From assembly GCA_009746045.1 (NCBI GenBank), contig RPFO01000246.1:1081795-1145794 (forward strand): a stretch of DNA of 64,000 nucleotides, in the 5' to 3' direction. Source of the stretch: Mesostigma viride (lineage: Eukaryota > Streptophyta > Mesostigmatophyceae > Mesostigmatales > Mesostigmataceae). The position numbers and the translations under genes were made by a program. Shown in pieces: positions 1-10,735 of the stretch; position 1 is the first letter of the stretch; the number at the start of each line of letters is the position of its first letter. The notes beneath the pieces were generated by a model that was not told the DNA's origin, searched no databases, and saw nothing but the letters and a program-made list of their open reading frames with translations.

Positions 1-132
1 ATTCAGACCTGGCTGGACTGCCGTCTGGGCTTGGAGGCGGGCGAGGGCGGTGGGTTGGAGATTAGTGTCAAAACTGATCGAGGCGATGGTGATTGGGGCT
101 ACCAGCTCCCCGCCGAAGCCCCGGCTGCTCGG
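1..132 (+). pseudogene. Non-LTR retrotransposon RT fragment, left piece
   Basis: The frame is open from the window edge and includes the stretch GGLEISVKTD, which resembles the region just after the catalytic YxDD block of non-LTR reverse transcriptases. It stops abruptly at the 20.9-kb element. The continuation (FRDRFKLLGSML, then an LTYGAEAYG-like motif) resumes at 21041 on the same strand. The fragment has internal frame slips, for example a KTE/AMVIG-like reading in another frame, so it was already decayed. Family assignment rests on motif resemblance only. Confidence 0.6.
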
Positions 133-196
133 GGGTGGTCCCACGCGGAATGGGGTAGATTTTTGCAAGAAAAAAACGCTAATTTCAATCGTCCGA
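133..196 (+). repeat. Left terminal inverted repeat of giant element
   Basis: The first 24 bases are identical to the reverse complement of 21017-21040. After a 9-base length difference, another run of about 35 bases matches with one mismatch (TTGCAAGAAAAAAACGCT, then TTTCAATCGTCCGA). Further inward, both ends share GAATTT/CGCCGAAATT-like motifs without strict alignment. Confidence 0.85.
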
Positions 197-580
197 AAAC
201 CGGACATTGCGCCGAAATTCTTGCCGAAAATTTGGCAGCCGAGCGAATTTTTCGCCGGACGGACTTTGCGCCGAAATTTTTTGTCTGCCGTGCTTCGAAC
301 TCAACCGACTCCTGCTGTTGCGTGCACTTTGTCCGATGCCTGCAGGCCACGCACGAATTTTGCGACCGAAATATGACGACTAGACAAGTTTATCGACGAC
401 CTACATCGATCTATTGCCACTTTTGAAGTCCTTGGCTTGCTAGCAGCTTTTGATTATCAATGCCGGGAACAAAATTGTCGAAATTTTTTATTGAATCAGT
501 ACATATATGTGCACATGGCCGTAATTGTATCATTCTCAATTTTGACATTGTCGGAGTATTTGACAACTTAGGCATTGCGC
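197..580. other. Left subterminal region of giant element, no gene seen
   Basis: The region contains repeated GCCGAAATTT/GAATTTTTCGCC-type words near the terminus (200-300) that echo GCGCGAATTTGG words at the right end. Such subterminal motifs can be transposase-binding sites, but this is inference. No credible ORF was found. Confidence 0.4.
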
Positions 581-1183
581 CTAGAAAAAGGTGCCCCATC
601 CGTCGATGTCAAAATCGCCGAAGGAGTACACTCCCTGGTACTGGTCTCCCCTGTAGTTGGGAGGCTCGCCTGTATACATTTTCGTGTTCCACTTGGCCCC
701 GCCGTTCTCCGCAGCAGCCAGGAACTCCTGCTGGGCCTCGGCCCTCAGGCGCATCATTGATACATTGGGAGAGCCCGGAATTTCCGTGCTCTCCACCACC
801 ACTCTCGCCTGATTGTCAGGCACGCATTGGTAAGCAGGGTTCAAATCTGAATCGGGTGGCACCAGATCGATCATGCCATTGCCGAACGCAATGACACCTG
901 CACCCCACTGTGCAGAAGGTCCGAGCAACTCTACATCAATTCTGATGTTTGCAGCGTGCTCATTTTTGTCGACCATCACATAGGTATGCTGAGAACCGAA
1001 AATATTGCTCTGCTCCATTTGTGACAGTCTTAAATTTCGGCAAGCTTGGCTGCTTGCAATCGACAGGAAATTGGTGACCCCGACAGCCAGACGCGCAAGG
1101 GTTATCACTGCAGGTAGAACCCAAAATTTGTCGATAAGGAGTAATGGAAGGGCACGACCACCAGTCACTACTATTCGCTTCAC
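581..1183 (-). CDS. Hypothetical ORF in left arm of giant element
   Basis: This is a 200-codon open frame on the minus strand. A better-placed initiator may be the internal ATG at 1018 (start MEQSNIFGSQ), which gives about 145 residues. The N-terminal extension is hydrophobic and could be intron or 5' UTR, since the frame above it is overlapped by a Cys-rich alternative frame (960-1220). The C-terminal half is acidic and ends FDIDGWGTFF. I recognise no domain and no catalytic motif. It sits outside the transposase gene, transcribed in the same direction, near the left terminus. It could be a small accessory gene of the element or a chance frame. Its composition looks protein-like (few Cys, balanced residues). 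Confidence 0.35.
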   Translation of the reverse strand: MKRIVVTGGRALPLLLIDKFWVLPAVITLARLAVGVTNFLSIASSQACRNLRLSQMEQSNIFGSQHTYVMVDKNEHAANIRIDVELLGPSAQWGAGVIAFGNGMIDLVPPDSDLNPAYQCVPDNQARVVVESTEIPGSPNVSMMRLRAEAQQEFLAAAENGGAKWNTKMYTGEPPNYRGDQYQGVYSFGDFDIDGWGTFF

Positions 1184-1339
1184 CGGACACCTTTTTCAGC
1201 TTCCGGTTAAAATTCAGCAAGAGCAGCGGCGATTAGATACTAAATATTGCGTTATTGGTTCGTACCGTACCCAGACAAAAATTGTACTAGTGACGCAATT
1301 GTACTAGGCGGAATGACAACTGCGCCCGGCAAATAAGTA

Positions 1340-1552
1340 TTTATTGCTCAAACCCCACAAAAAACTTGTTCCGGAGCTGTTCGAAGCGAAGAGCAATGGA
1401 AGGGATCGGACCCTAGCCAGATTTGAGTGCGGAACATGATGGCTGGCCTACCTCACTCCGAACATTAATGTGGACCCGGGTTCGAATCCTGTCAGTGCTA
1501 TTCGCTTCGAACAGTTCCGGAACGATTTTTTTTGTGGGGGTGGAGCAATAAA
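1340..1552 (+). mobile_element. Miniature inverted-repeat element with tRNA-like core
   Basis: The two ends (1340-1392 and 1499-1552) are about 53-bp imperfect inverted repeats that share TTTATTGCTC, CCCCACAAAAAA and CTGTTCGAAGCGAA. Between them lies a tRNA-like stretch with an A-box-like TGGCTGGCCTAC and a perfect B-box GGTTCGAATCC at about 1489-1499. It does not fold into a canonical tRNA with an acceptor stem. It therefore reads as a SINE-like or tRNA-derived sequence inside a small fold-back element. No clear target duplication was found. Confidence 0.5.
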
Positions 1553-1663
1553 TTCTCGACATTTGCAGAAACAAATGTCGAATAGATTGTGCAAAAAAAT
1601 ATCGAAATCCTTATCATTATTTAAATATACAGCATAAAATTATGTTGCAGTAAAAAATAACTG

Positions 1664-3370
1664 TTAACCCCTAAATGGTCTGGCTGCCGATTTTCCGCCT
1701 AAAACTGAGTTACAGCCGACACGTCGGCCCCTTCTCGGGGGACCAAATGCCGCGAAAACTATTGAGAATTAGGAAAAGTTTAGCTGAGAAGATCGAAAGT
1801 TTATAATTTTCCTCACAGCATGGTACTAGGGTTTGCATACTTCTGACAAAGTTATAGAGGTGTTCTGGTCGGTCAAAGTACAAGGGGTCAGGGTACTTTT
1901 TCGCGTACAACGTGCATTCCGGAAAACGACGACCTGGCCATGGCGGCTTGCGCCCACGCATGGCATTTACGTTTTCGTTCGAATTTTCTGACCAAACTCA
2001 GGAAATTGATTTTATACGACCTAAAGATGATACAGGCCAATTTTTGGTTCGCGGGAATGCCATTTGATAGGTGTCGGCAGCGTTCTTGCTGGAAAAAACT
2101 GCGATCAGGCCGGACGATAGAAACGTTGACAGCAATACCTTTCCGGCGTATTTTAAAGGATATATTGGTTTCTTTGTACTTTTTATGATACATAGTAGTC
2201 GTAAACGTGCAAGGGTGGCCAGAAATCGCCGAATCCAGCGACCATGCTGCACAACTTTGGCGTGCCGAAATGCGCCATTTTGCGGCCACCGCCTGGGCCA
2301 AGGTAACGCCATCCATGCCTGGTAAAGCTTAAGCATCGTTTTCCTATCGATGTTTGACGTTCATATATACGTTCTAGCTTGTGTAGCACATTCTTTTTGC
2401 ATTATTCATGCTCTTTCTTGACCCTGGCCTGGCCCCTTTCTAAAACACCCTTCTTAGATGCTTCCATCAGTCAGTTGACCTGCCACAGGGTGATGGTGAT
2501 AAGTTTTAGAGTCTGTATGGGTTTGAATACCTCCATATATGTTTGTTATACATTTCCCACACACATATTGCATGAGTGTGAGGCAGTTGGCTGGTCTCTG
2601 TGGCATCATCAAGCATGTAACCGGTGAGTAGAAGCTTCCCATTGTCAGCATGTGCCACCAGGTGTGCTGACCATCACCTGTCAAGCTATAGCAGCTTAGG
2701 CCTAGTTTATCCTTGCTAGGGCAGGCTGAAATAGGCTTAAAATCACTAGTTTGTTGGTGGCTGCCTCCTAGAATGCATGCCTTGCGTAGGGTATCCGTAC
2801 CACGTTACCTACGTGCATGGACAAGGTGGCACCTGCACATAGGTGCCATGTAAGGGCAGTGTGATGATGCAGTTATGTTTCCCCATCATTGTGGAAGGGA
2901 AATGTATTGTGTGGCATGGTTGGGGGCCATATTAGTAGGTATTAGTAGGTAGTATGCCCACCCCTACCCCCTTGGTTGCTTTTTACCACCGGTACCCCTA
3001 TGGGCTGTACTGGGTGTAACTGCTGGTATACCCACCCAAATGATGACCCCAATGGCTCAAACTGTTCAGCAACTAATTGTTTATCATCCCTGAAGTGGTA
3101 GGTGCCTAGCTCTTATAACATAATTCACAATGCACATTCTACCAAAAATGAAAACGCTCGTCTTGACCCCCCTGACTTTGACGGCAGTTATACATGGCCT
3201 ACCCTGCATATATGTAAGGTTGTGATATACCAACCCGAAGGGCAACTCATGGACATGCTTGGCCCCCAAGGACAGCCATTGGATATGGGTGGGTTGGATG
3301 GCATCTGGTTTGCAAAATTGTGAAGTTACAGCCGATGCATCGGCAGTATTTCTGCCCATTTAGGGGTTAA
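1664..3370. mobile_element. TTAA-flanked non-autonomous DNA element (1.7 kb)
   Basis: TTAA occurs at 1664-1667 and 3367-3370. Just inside are inverted CCCCTAAATGG termini, followed in both arms by CTGCCGAT and GTTACAGCCGA-type words. The size is 1,699 bp. No long ORF has recognisable homology; the frames at 1888-2336 look like chance overlaps. TTAA duplication is the hallmark of piggyBac, Kolobok and Sola3 families. It is nested in the left arm of the giant element, upstream of the 3' end of the transposase gene. Confidence 0.55.
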
Positions 3371-3547
3371 TTGAAGGCCGCAAAAAATTATCAACTACCC
3401 GGCCAAACTTAACCACAGTTTGATCTCGACAAATATTTACAATATATGCGGCCACCTTTTTACACCCTACTGAAGCCTCACTCTAAAGATATAATACGAG
3501 CCGAAACTAGGGCGTCGTCTACCCGCAGCGAGACCCCAATTTCTTGT

Positions 3548-6500
3548 TTAAGTCGGTGCCGGCCCCTCCGGGGCTTCATCCTTGATCACCAGCGTAGTAA
3601 GCCACTTGTCGAGCTCCTTGCTCATCCTGATGTCGGCACACATTCCGTCGCTGCGCACGCGAGCTTCTAGCCGGAGAGCCGGAGCGACGCAGAGATAGCA
3701 ATTCACAAGCTCGGGCTGGCGTGACGGTGGCCAATCCTCAACGTTGAGCGTGAAATGCAGGGGGTCATGCTTATCCCGCTTCCAAATCCGAACGGGAAGA
3801 ATGCCGTTCCCGGCGAGGAACAGCTCCTTCTCCCGTCCGTTCCGGCCCTCGACCCACCTCTCAAAGTTCTCGTCTAACACGATCGGCCCGGCTTCGCTTA
3901 CAACCTCAGCCAACCAGAACGGGTGGATGGGATCGTGATCCGTGTCCTTGTCCGATGGAACTGCCACATAGTCGTGGAGTCTCATCTGCAGGCCCATCGC
4001 CTCCCGCTTGTCCTTCAGCTGCTCCCCCCGCGTCACCATGCGAACCGGAGGGTTGGGCTGGCTCGGTGGCAGCAAACGGACAGTTTTCATCGAGCTTCCT
4101 GCATCATTGAACTCGATGATAAACGACCACTCGCTTAGACATCCCTCAAACCGCCCAGCCAAACAGGGCGGACAGTAGCAGGAATAGCGCCTAATCATCA
4201 AAAGGCCAGGGTCGGACTTGTCCAGTCGCCACCAATGCGCCTGCTTGATGCCAGGCACCTCCTCAACCTCCGCGCGTCGGCCGGACTCGACGTCCTGTCA
4301 TCAAATAGTTAGGATTAAAAAGAATACCGTTCAAATTAGCAAAATTGACAAAAAACCAATAAAACAGGGTATAGCTGCAGAGAGAACCCTTAAAAAAAAA
4401 ATTAACGACAAGACATCAAGTGATTAAAATTCGACACAGGGTATAGCTGCAGAGAGACCCCATTCGAATCATAATAACAACGTACGACAAGACATACAGT
4501 CATCAAAATTCGACACAGGGTATAGCTGCAGAGAGACCCCTTCGAATCATAATAACAACGTACGAAAGATATCTGAAAATTCGAACAGCAGAGAGACAGT
4601 ATATAGGGTCTCTCTGCAGAGATACCCTTATTGGGTTTGAATTTTTGTAGAACATCGGCAGTTGACGTCTTAAAACCTGAAATAACACAAAATCCCGTAC
4701 CGGGGGTAAAAGGAAGAAGTGGCGAGTGACGTTCTCGGCCCGCGCGCGGGCCGACTCCCTGCTCGATGTCTTGCCGCCCTGCCAGTTCTGGTTCAAGTAG
4801 GCGACTAGCTGGTGGGTCTCAAGTATGTGCTGGTTTTCGGGAATCCTCTGCATTTCCCTCAAGACGCACTTGCACTTCGCTCCTTGACCATCCACCTCCC
4901 CCTTCCCATGCTGCTCCCCCATGTAGTGGAACTCAAAGGCCTGCAGGTCGGGATCCCCCATGAGCAGACCGTTAATCTGGTTAATCACGTACCTGGACTT
5001 AAACTGCACCGCGCAGTTGTCCGAGCACATGTACAGGTTTCGCACCTCTACCCCTACTTCTACCCGCAGGGTTTCCAGAATCTTGCGAAGAGCGTATACG
5101 AGTGCGCGCTCGCCCCGCTTGATACTGGAATCCCCCAGGAAAAAGAAGACGCGCTTTTCCAGCTCGCCGTTGAGCCGATAACGCACGATCATGGGCATCA
5201 GGATGTGGCTGCGCTTGTGGAAGTACTGCGACTGCAGTTGGACGTAGCTGCTGTTCTCGTAGTTCTCGGCCCAGTCGCCGTGCACGAGCACGTCCCCCTC
5301 TCTCAGATTCTTCTCCCGATCCTTGATTGTATCCGCCTGCGACCAGGCCGTAAAGCAGTGCACGGTGAACTTGTCCCACCTCTTAAGAATCTCGTCCCGC
5401 AGCTCAGCTGGGGTGGACCTCATTTGGACTTGCTCGGGCCGCTTCACCTTCTTCGCCGCCCTGCCATCGGTCTCGCCCTGTTTCGCAAAGGTCCGCAGAC
5501 AGTTTCGATTTGCAATAAAATCGCATTTCGATCAGATAACTGCAACTCACAAAGGGTCTCGCTGCAGCTATAGGTCACAAAAAAAAAAGTCAACAACATT
5601 TTAACGGAGAAATAAAATCGAAACCAACTCACATTCACCCGTCGGGTCACAGTCTGCTCCACCATCTCGAACTTGAACCAATTCAGAATCTCCGTGGAAT
5701 TCTTGTCCCGATCACACTGCACCCAGTTATTATGGATGCCGCATGATTCCTCAGGACAGAACCCCTCCACACACGCCATCTTCAGTATGCGGTGAACCCT
5801 CTCCGTCCTCGGCACCCCATCTTCGTCCTCCACCAGCCTCTCAGAAATGTCGAGGTCTTCCAGGTCCCGTCCCCGCCATTCATCTTCCCCCTCCCCCTCT
5901 TCCATCCCCCCGCCCATTCCGCCCCCTTCACGCAGCCCGTTATCCCTGCCGTCAGTCTCGGCGGACACCGGGCAGTGAAAGTGCTTGATCCAGTCCGTCG
6001 AGTGAATGGCTTTCCACATTCCGCAAGTACCGTCCGGCTCTGTACTTGGAGCATCCCGCACACTCCGCGCCACACTTGCAGTTCTTGCCGTGGTTCGCAT
6101 TGCAGTGCTTGGTCCACGCCCCCATGGCCGACTGCATGGTGACGTGCTTCTCACACGCGCACAGGTTCCTCTCCTTCCACTTGCCCTTGATGCAATCGGG
6201 CGCGTATTTGCAGAAGGTCGTGTAGCCCACGTGAATGCCCACGTCCTTATCATACTGGTCACTCCTTTTGTTCCAGTACGCATGCTTTTCGAGAAAGTGA
6301 TTGTACATGTCCTCCTTGGAGGTCATGTAATAGCGCGCTCCCTCAACGGCGACGAGCACCCCGCGATTGCCATGACCCTCCCTGCTGTAAGTGCGCTTGA
6401 CATCCTTCATCTGGGAGGAGGCGCGCGACTCATCATCGTGCATCCACGCGTCCACTATCGCGTCAATCACGAATTGCGGCAAAGGGCGCCCCTTGCGAGC

Positions 6501-7196
6501 CTGCGCGTGTCTGAGGTAGTCCAACTTCTGCTGCCTTCGTATCGCGCGAATTCCGCGAATCTTCTTGGCGTCCATCCCCGTCAGGTTCTCCAACTCCGCG
6601 GCCGAAAACTCCTTCTCCAAGTCGTCACCACAGTAAAGCGTGGACATCAGCACCATCCTGACGTCTCTGTCTGCGTCGCTTTTGGTCAGACCATCAAAAA
6701 AGCCGTTAATCCGAGCCACCCAGAACCTGTTCAGTTCTGCCATCCGCTCCTGATTGTAAAGCTTTTTCGCCTCCTCATGATACTTCCCGTGACCTAGTTC
6801 AGCGGCCCTAGAGTTAAAGCCAGCAATCATCTGGTCGAAAGCCGGCCCCCGCCCCTCGGGTTTTGTCATCGCCTGAGCCGCTTCAAACGCCTGGTCAGCG
6901 AAATATTCCCCAATAACCCTCTTTGATTTCGAGTATTCTCCCGGCCGCTTGACTTCCTTGGCTTCAGGCTGCGCTGGATTCTGGTTCTCATCTCCGAAAA
7001 CCCTTTTTGCGCCAGTTGACTGCTTCGTCCCGGTGTTCAACTTAATTGCACTGAATCCTGGACGACCGGACGCAAGGGCGAAAACTCCCACCCGTTCGCG
7101 TGCTGCATGCCATGACGACCGGCACAACGAAATCCATGCAAATCGAGTATCGTTGGGAAAAGCGACAATTACAGACAAAGTTCGAAAGTGTATCAT
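3548..7196 (-). CDS. Transposase-like gene of giant element, three exons
   Basis: Exon 1 runs 7196-5633, exon 2 5477-4701 and exon 3 4294-3548. Introns are 5632-5478 (donor GTGAGT) and 4700-4295; phases fit at both junctions. The total is about 1,030 residues. Exon 1 carries a basic N-terminus, a helical region, and a Cys-rich segment (FCKYAPDCIKGKWKERNLCAC, then KNCKCGAECAGC). Exon 2 has the core: GDWAENY, SDNCAVQFKSR and HGKGEVDGQGAKCK. This order is the same as in invertebrate proteins with DFAENY / SDGxxSQFK / HGKGxxDGxGG blocks that behave as DDE-type transposases. The Asp of the first two blocks and an acidic residue of the third are candidate catalytic residues. Exon 3 has a Cys cluster (RRYSCYCPPCLAGRFEGC) and a FWLAEV segment resembling small chromatin-reader folds. 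A one-base frame change occurs between about 5990 and 6080 in exon 1 (indel or tiny intron). A possible short 5' exon lies at 7555-7505. The transposase role is inferred from motifs and from location inside the TIRs. Confidence 0.65.
4295..4700 (-). repeat. Transposase intron 2 with four palindrome copies
   Basis: The 406-nt intron holds palindromes at about 4367-4390, 4439-4461, 4518-4540 and 4606-4627. The middle two sit in a tandemly repeated unit of about 79 bp that starts with AAAATTCGACACAGG. Half-sites here are GGGTATAGCTG and CAGAGAGACCC, a variant of the family consensus. Confidence 0.75.
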
Positions 7197-7204
7197 TTTT
7201 TACC

Positions 7205-7471
7205 ACGATTGGGGTCTAGCTGCAGCTAGACCCTTAGAGGGGCTTTTTCCGTTAGACGAAAAGATTACCTGATGTGGTGAACTTAGCATACCCCGACCAA
7301 GATTGGGGTCTCGCTGCAGCTAGACCCTTCATTGCGGCGTGCGATTGTTAAATCACAGACTTCTGATTCATTAATTTTATAGCAACCATAAAGAGGGTCT
7401 AGCTGCAGCGAGACCCTTGAATTTAAGCTATTGCTTGTGGTTATAAATGGTCTAGCTGCAGAGAGACCCCA
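7205..7471. promoter_or_regulatory. Palindrome cluster upstream of transposase ORF
   Basis: Four palindromes (7211, 7305, 7395, 7449) occur at 54-94-bp spacing immediately upstream of the ATG at 7196. This is a cluster position typical of operators or of a 5' intron. A small candidate first exon (ATG near 7555, encoding MQVSECSGRTNKR) with a GTGAGG donor lies just beyond. The regulatory role is inference. Confidence 0.4.
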
Positions 7472-8289
7472 ATAAGGACGAAAAGATTTCAGGTTTTCCT
7501 CACCTTCGCGGCTCATTCTCTTATTAGTTCTCCCAGAACACTCAGATACCTGCATGGCGAGAATAACAAAAATAACACAGTAGCATTGATAAAATTGTTT
7601 ATCAGAAAATATATATACTAATTACAGTATATTTTGCAAAAGATTTTATAATATATTGTGAATAGCATGGTTAAATTCCACATACTTTAATAATATGGTA
7701 TGTTAAAGTATATAGAATCATTATTTAGTAAATCATTTACAAGAAAAAGTGGTATAGACTATTATTATTATATAGTTCGGCAATCTATGATAGTAAGACG
7801 TACCGGATGTCAGGTTTATCAGCGGCCTCCAGGGCTATAGCGTCTCGCTGCAGCGTGACCGTTTGGTGCTATGACTGATTTCAGTAGATGTGCAGAAAAA
7901 AATTTATTTCCATGACCACACCAGGAATCGAACCCAGAACCTCATTGTACATTGACGCATGGTAACGATGTCAGCCAAACATCCGAATGTTCCCAGGTAA
8001 ATGGGCTGGAGGTCGTCTCTTTTTATACCTGCGGCCACAAGCACGGGTGACGGCATATTGGATGTCGTCCAATCCGCTAGCTTGGTTCCAAAAGATGGGA
8101 TCGAGCTTTTGCACCAGCGCCGCGCTTCCAGTTTTCAGTTCCGTGGGGAGGAACGAGGATGCCACGTTTCCAATTTTTTCAATACCGTTCAGCCCTGTGA
8201 CGCCGCGTCCGTTTTGCGAATTGCGACCGTCCCATCGCCCATCGAAAAAGAAGCGCAGCCGCAGAGAGACCCCATAGCTGATACGAGCT
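7472..8289. other. Central spacer, AT-rich part, tRNA-like remnant
   Basis: From 7560 to 7800 the sequence is AT-rich with no ORF. At about 7918-7990 on the minus strand there is a tRNA-like stretch with a B-box GGTTCGATTCC and A-box-like TGGCTGACATCGTTA. The expected acceptor strands do not pair, so it is a tRNA-derived remnant, not a working tRNA. A palindrome copy lies at 7840-7861 and a half copy at about 8257. Confidence 0.45.
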
Positions 8290-9014
8290 GCCATATCGTT
8301 TCGACGTTTGCATGCTACCTGCTGGATTATAAAATCCTACGTTGATACCTGCCTGGTGCCGGAAGTTTACAAGGAAATCGGTCTGCTTTCGCCGCACAAC
8401 GAAAAAAAGGTGAGCTTTTGCCGCATCCTGGATGGTAGGCTGACTAAAATTGTTCTATCAAAAACGGCAACTAAACAGCGCATGCACGCCGACGACACAG
8501 TTAGCCAGCTGGGCGAAGACATGTCCTTGCTGCCATCGCAAGAAACTCTATTATGTTGCAGCAAGAGTGATAAAAATGTCTGGCTTCCTTCTTTTCGTTG
8601 CTAGCTAGACATCTCGGTAGAGTCAGCTAAGCCGATCCTAATCCACATCTGGCATCCATCCCTTTAGTCTAGTTGCCATGGAGCGTTTCTTGGTCTCGCA
8701 CATGTCGATCATGGTGGTGCTAGGCTTTCACTTGGGTCACCCTTTCCATGTTTGCTATGCCTTTGGTCTGGTTAGGTTATAGGTGTAGATGTGCACATAC
8801 TGCATTTGCTGCGTTTCTAATCGGTGCTCCTGTTTGATGCTTTTTTTCCCCTTCATATCGTTTCGACGTTTGCATGCTACCTGCCGGATTATAACATCGG
8901 ACGTTGCTACCTGCCTGCATAACGATAGTTTGCAAGAAATCTTCATTTTGCCGAAACACAAAAAAAGGTGATCTTTTGCCGCAACGTGGATGGTAGGCTG
9001 ACTAAAATTGTGCT
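8290..9014 (+). repeat. Direct repeat pair flanking start of minisatellite
   Basis: Segments of about 170 bp at 8290-8470 and 8852-9014 are diverged direct repeats. Both start ATATCGTTTCGACGTTTGC and end GGCTGACTAAAATTGT. The minisatellite starts immediately at the end of the second copy. No gene is evident in the intervening 380 bp. Confidence 0.7.
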
Positions 9015-10735
9015 GCTACGTATCAATACATGTGGGGGGGTGCTGCTACGTATCAATACATGTGGGGGGGTGCTACGTATCAATACATGTGGGGGGGTGC
9101 TGCTACGTATCAATACATGTGGGGGGGTGCTGCTACGTATCAATACATGTGGGGGGGTGCTGCTACGTATCAATACATGTGGGGGGGTGCTGCTACGTAT
9201 CAATACATGTGGGGGGGTGCTGCTACGTATCAATACATGTGGGGGGTGCTGCTACGTATCAATACATGTGGGGGGTGCTGCTACGTATCAATACATGTGG
9301 GGGGGTGCTACGTATCAATACATGTGGGGGGGGTGCTACGTATCAATACATGTGGGGGGGTGCTGCTACGTATCAATACATGTGGGGGGTGCTGCTACGT
9401 ATCAATACATGTGGGGGGGTGCTGCTACGTATCAATACATGTGGGGGGGTGCTGCTACGTATCAATACATGTGGGGGGGTGCTGCTACGTATCAATACAT
9501 GTGGGGGGGTGCTGCTACGTATCAATACATGTGGGGGGTGCTGCTACGTATCAATACATGTGGGGGGGTGCTACGTATCAATACATGTGGGGGGGTGCTG
9601 CTACGTATCAATACATGTGGGGGGTGCTGCTACGTATCAATACATGTGGGGGGGTGCTGCTACGTATCAATACATGTGGGGGGGTGCTGCTACGTATCAA
9701 TACATGTGGGGGGGTGCTGCTACGTATCAATACATGTGGGGGGTGCTGCTACGTATCAATACATGTGGGGGGGTGCTGCTACGTATCAATACATGTGGGG
9801 GGGTGCTGCTACGTATCAATACATGTGGGGGGGTGCTGCTACGTATCAATACATGTGGGGGGGTGCTGCTACGTATCAATACATGTGGGGGGGTGCTGCT
9901 ACGTATCAATACATGTGGGGGGGTGCTGCTACGTATCAATACATGTGGGGGGGTGCTGCTACGTATCAATACATGTGGGGGGGTGCTGCTACGTATCAAT
10001 ACATGTGGGGGGGTGCTACGTATCAATACATGTGGGGGGGTGCTGCTACGTATCAATACATGTGGGGGGTGCTGCTACGTATCAATACATGTGGGGGGTG
10101 CTGCTACGTATCAATACATGTGGGGGGGTGCTGCTACGTATCAATACATGTGGGGGGGTGCTGCTACGTATCAATACATGTGGGGGGGTGCTACGTATCA
10201 ATACATGTGGGGGGGTGCTGCTACGTATCAATACATGTGTGGGGGTGCTGCTACGTATCAATACATGTGGGGGGGTGCTGCTACGTATCAATACATGTGG
10301 GGGGTGCTGCTACGTATCAATACATGTGGGGGGGTGCTGCTACGTATCAATACATGTGGGGGGGTGCTGCTACGTATCAATACATGTGGGGGGGTGCTGC
10401 TACGTATCAATACATGTGGGGGGGTGCTGCTACGTATCAATACATGTGGGGGGGTGCTGCTACGTATCAATACATGTGGGGGGGTGCTACGTATCAATAC
10501 ATGTGGGGGGGTGCTACGTATCAATACATGTGGGGGGGTGCTGCTACGTATCAATACATGTGGGGGGGTGCTGCTACGTATCAATACATGTGGGGGGGTG
10601 CTGCTACGTATCAATACATGTGGGGGGGTGCTGCTACGTATCAATACATGTGGGGGGGTGCTGCTACGTATCAATACATGTGGGGGGTGATGCTACGTAT
10701 CAATACATGTGGGGGGGTGATGCTACGTATCATTT
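9008..10735 (+). repeat. Minisatellite A, about 58 units of about 30 bp
   Basis: The unit is TGCTGC, then TACGTATCAATACATGTG, then a run of 6-7 G. Most units are 29-30 bp. A shorter class lacks one TGC triplet. G-run length varies between 5 and 8. All three plus frames stay open and one minus frame is open in blocks, giving long artefactual proteins. The strand asymmetry (G runs on plus) and regular G6-7 tracts could allow G-quadruplex formation across units. Confidence 0.95.

Noticed and set aside
7918-7990. tRNA gene on the minus strand
   Set aside because: B-box and T-arm are present, but the acceptor strand does not pair with any upstream sequence and the anticodon arm is poor. It is a tRNA-derived remnant.
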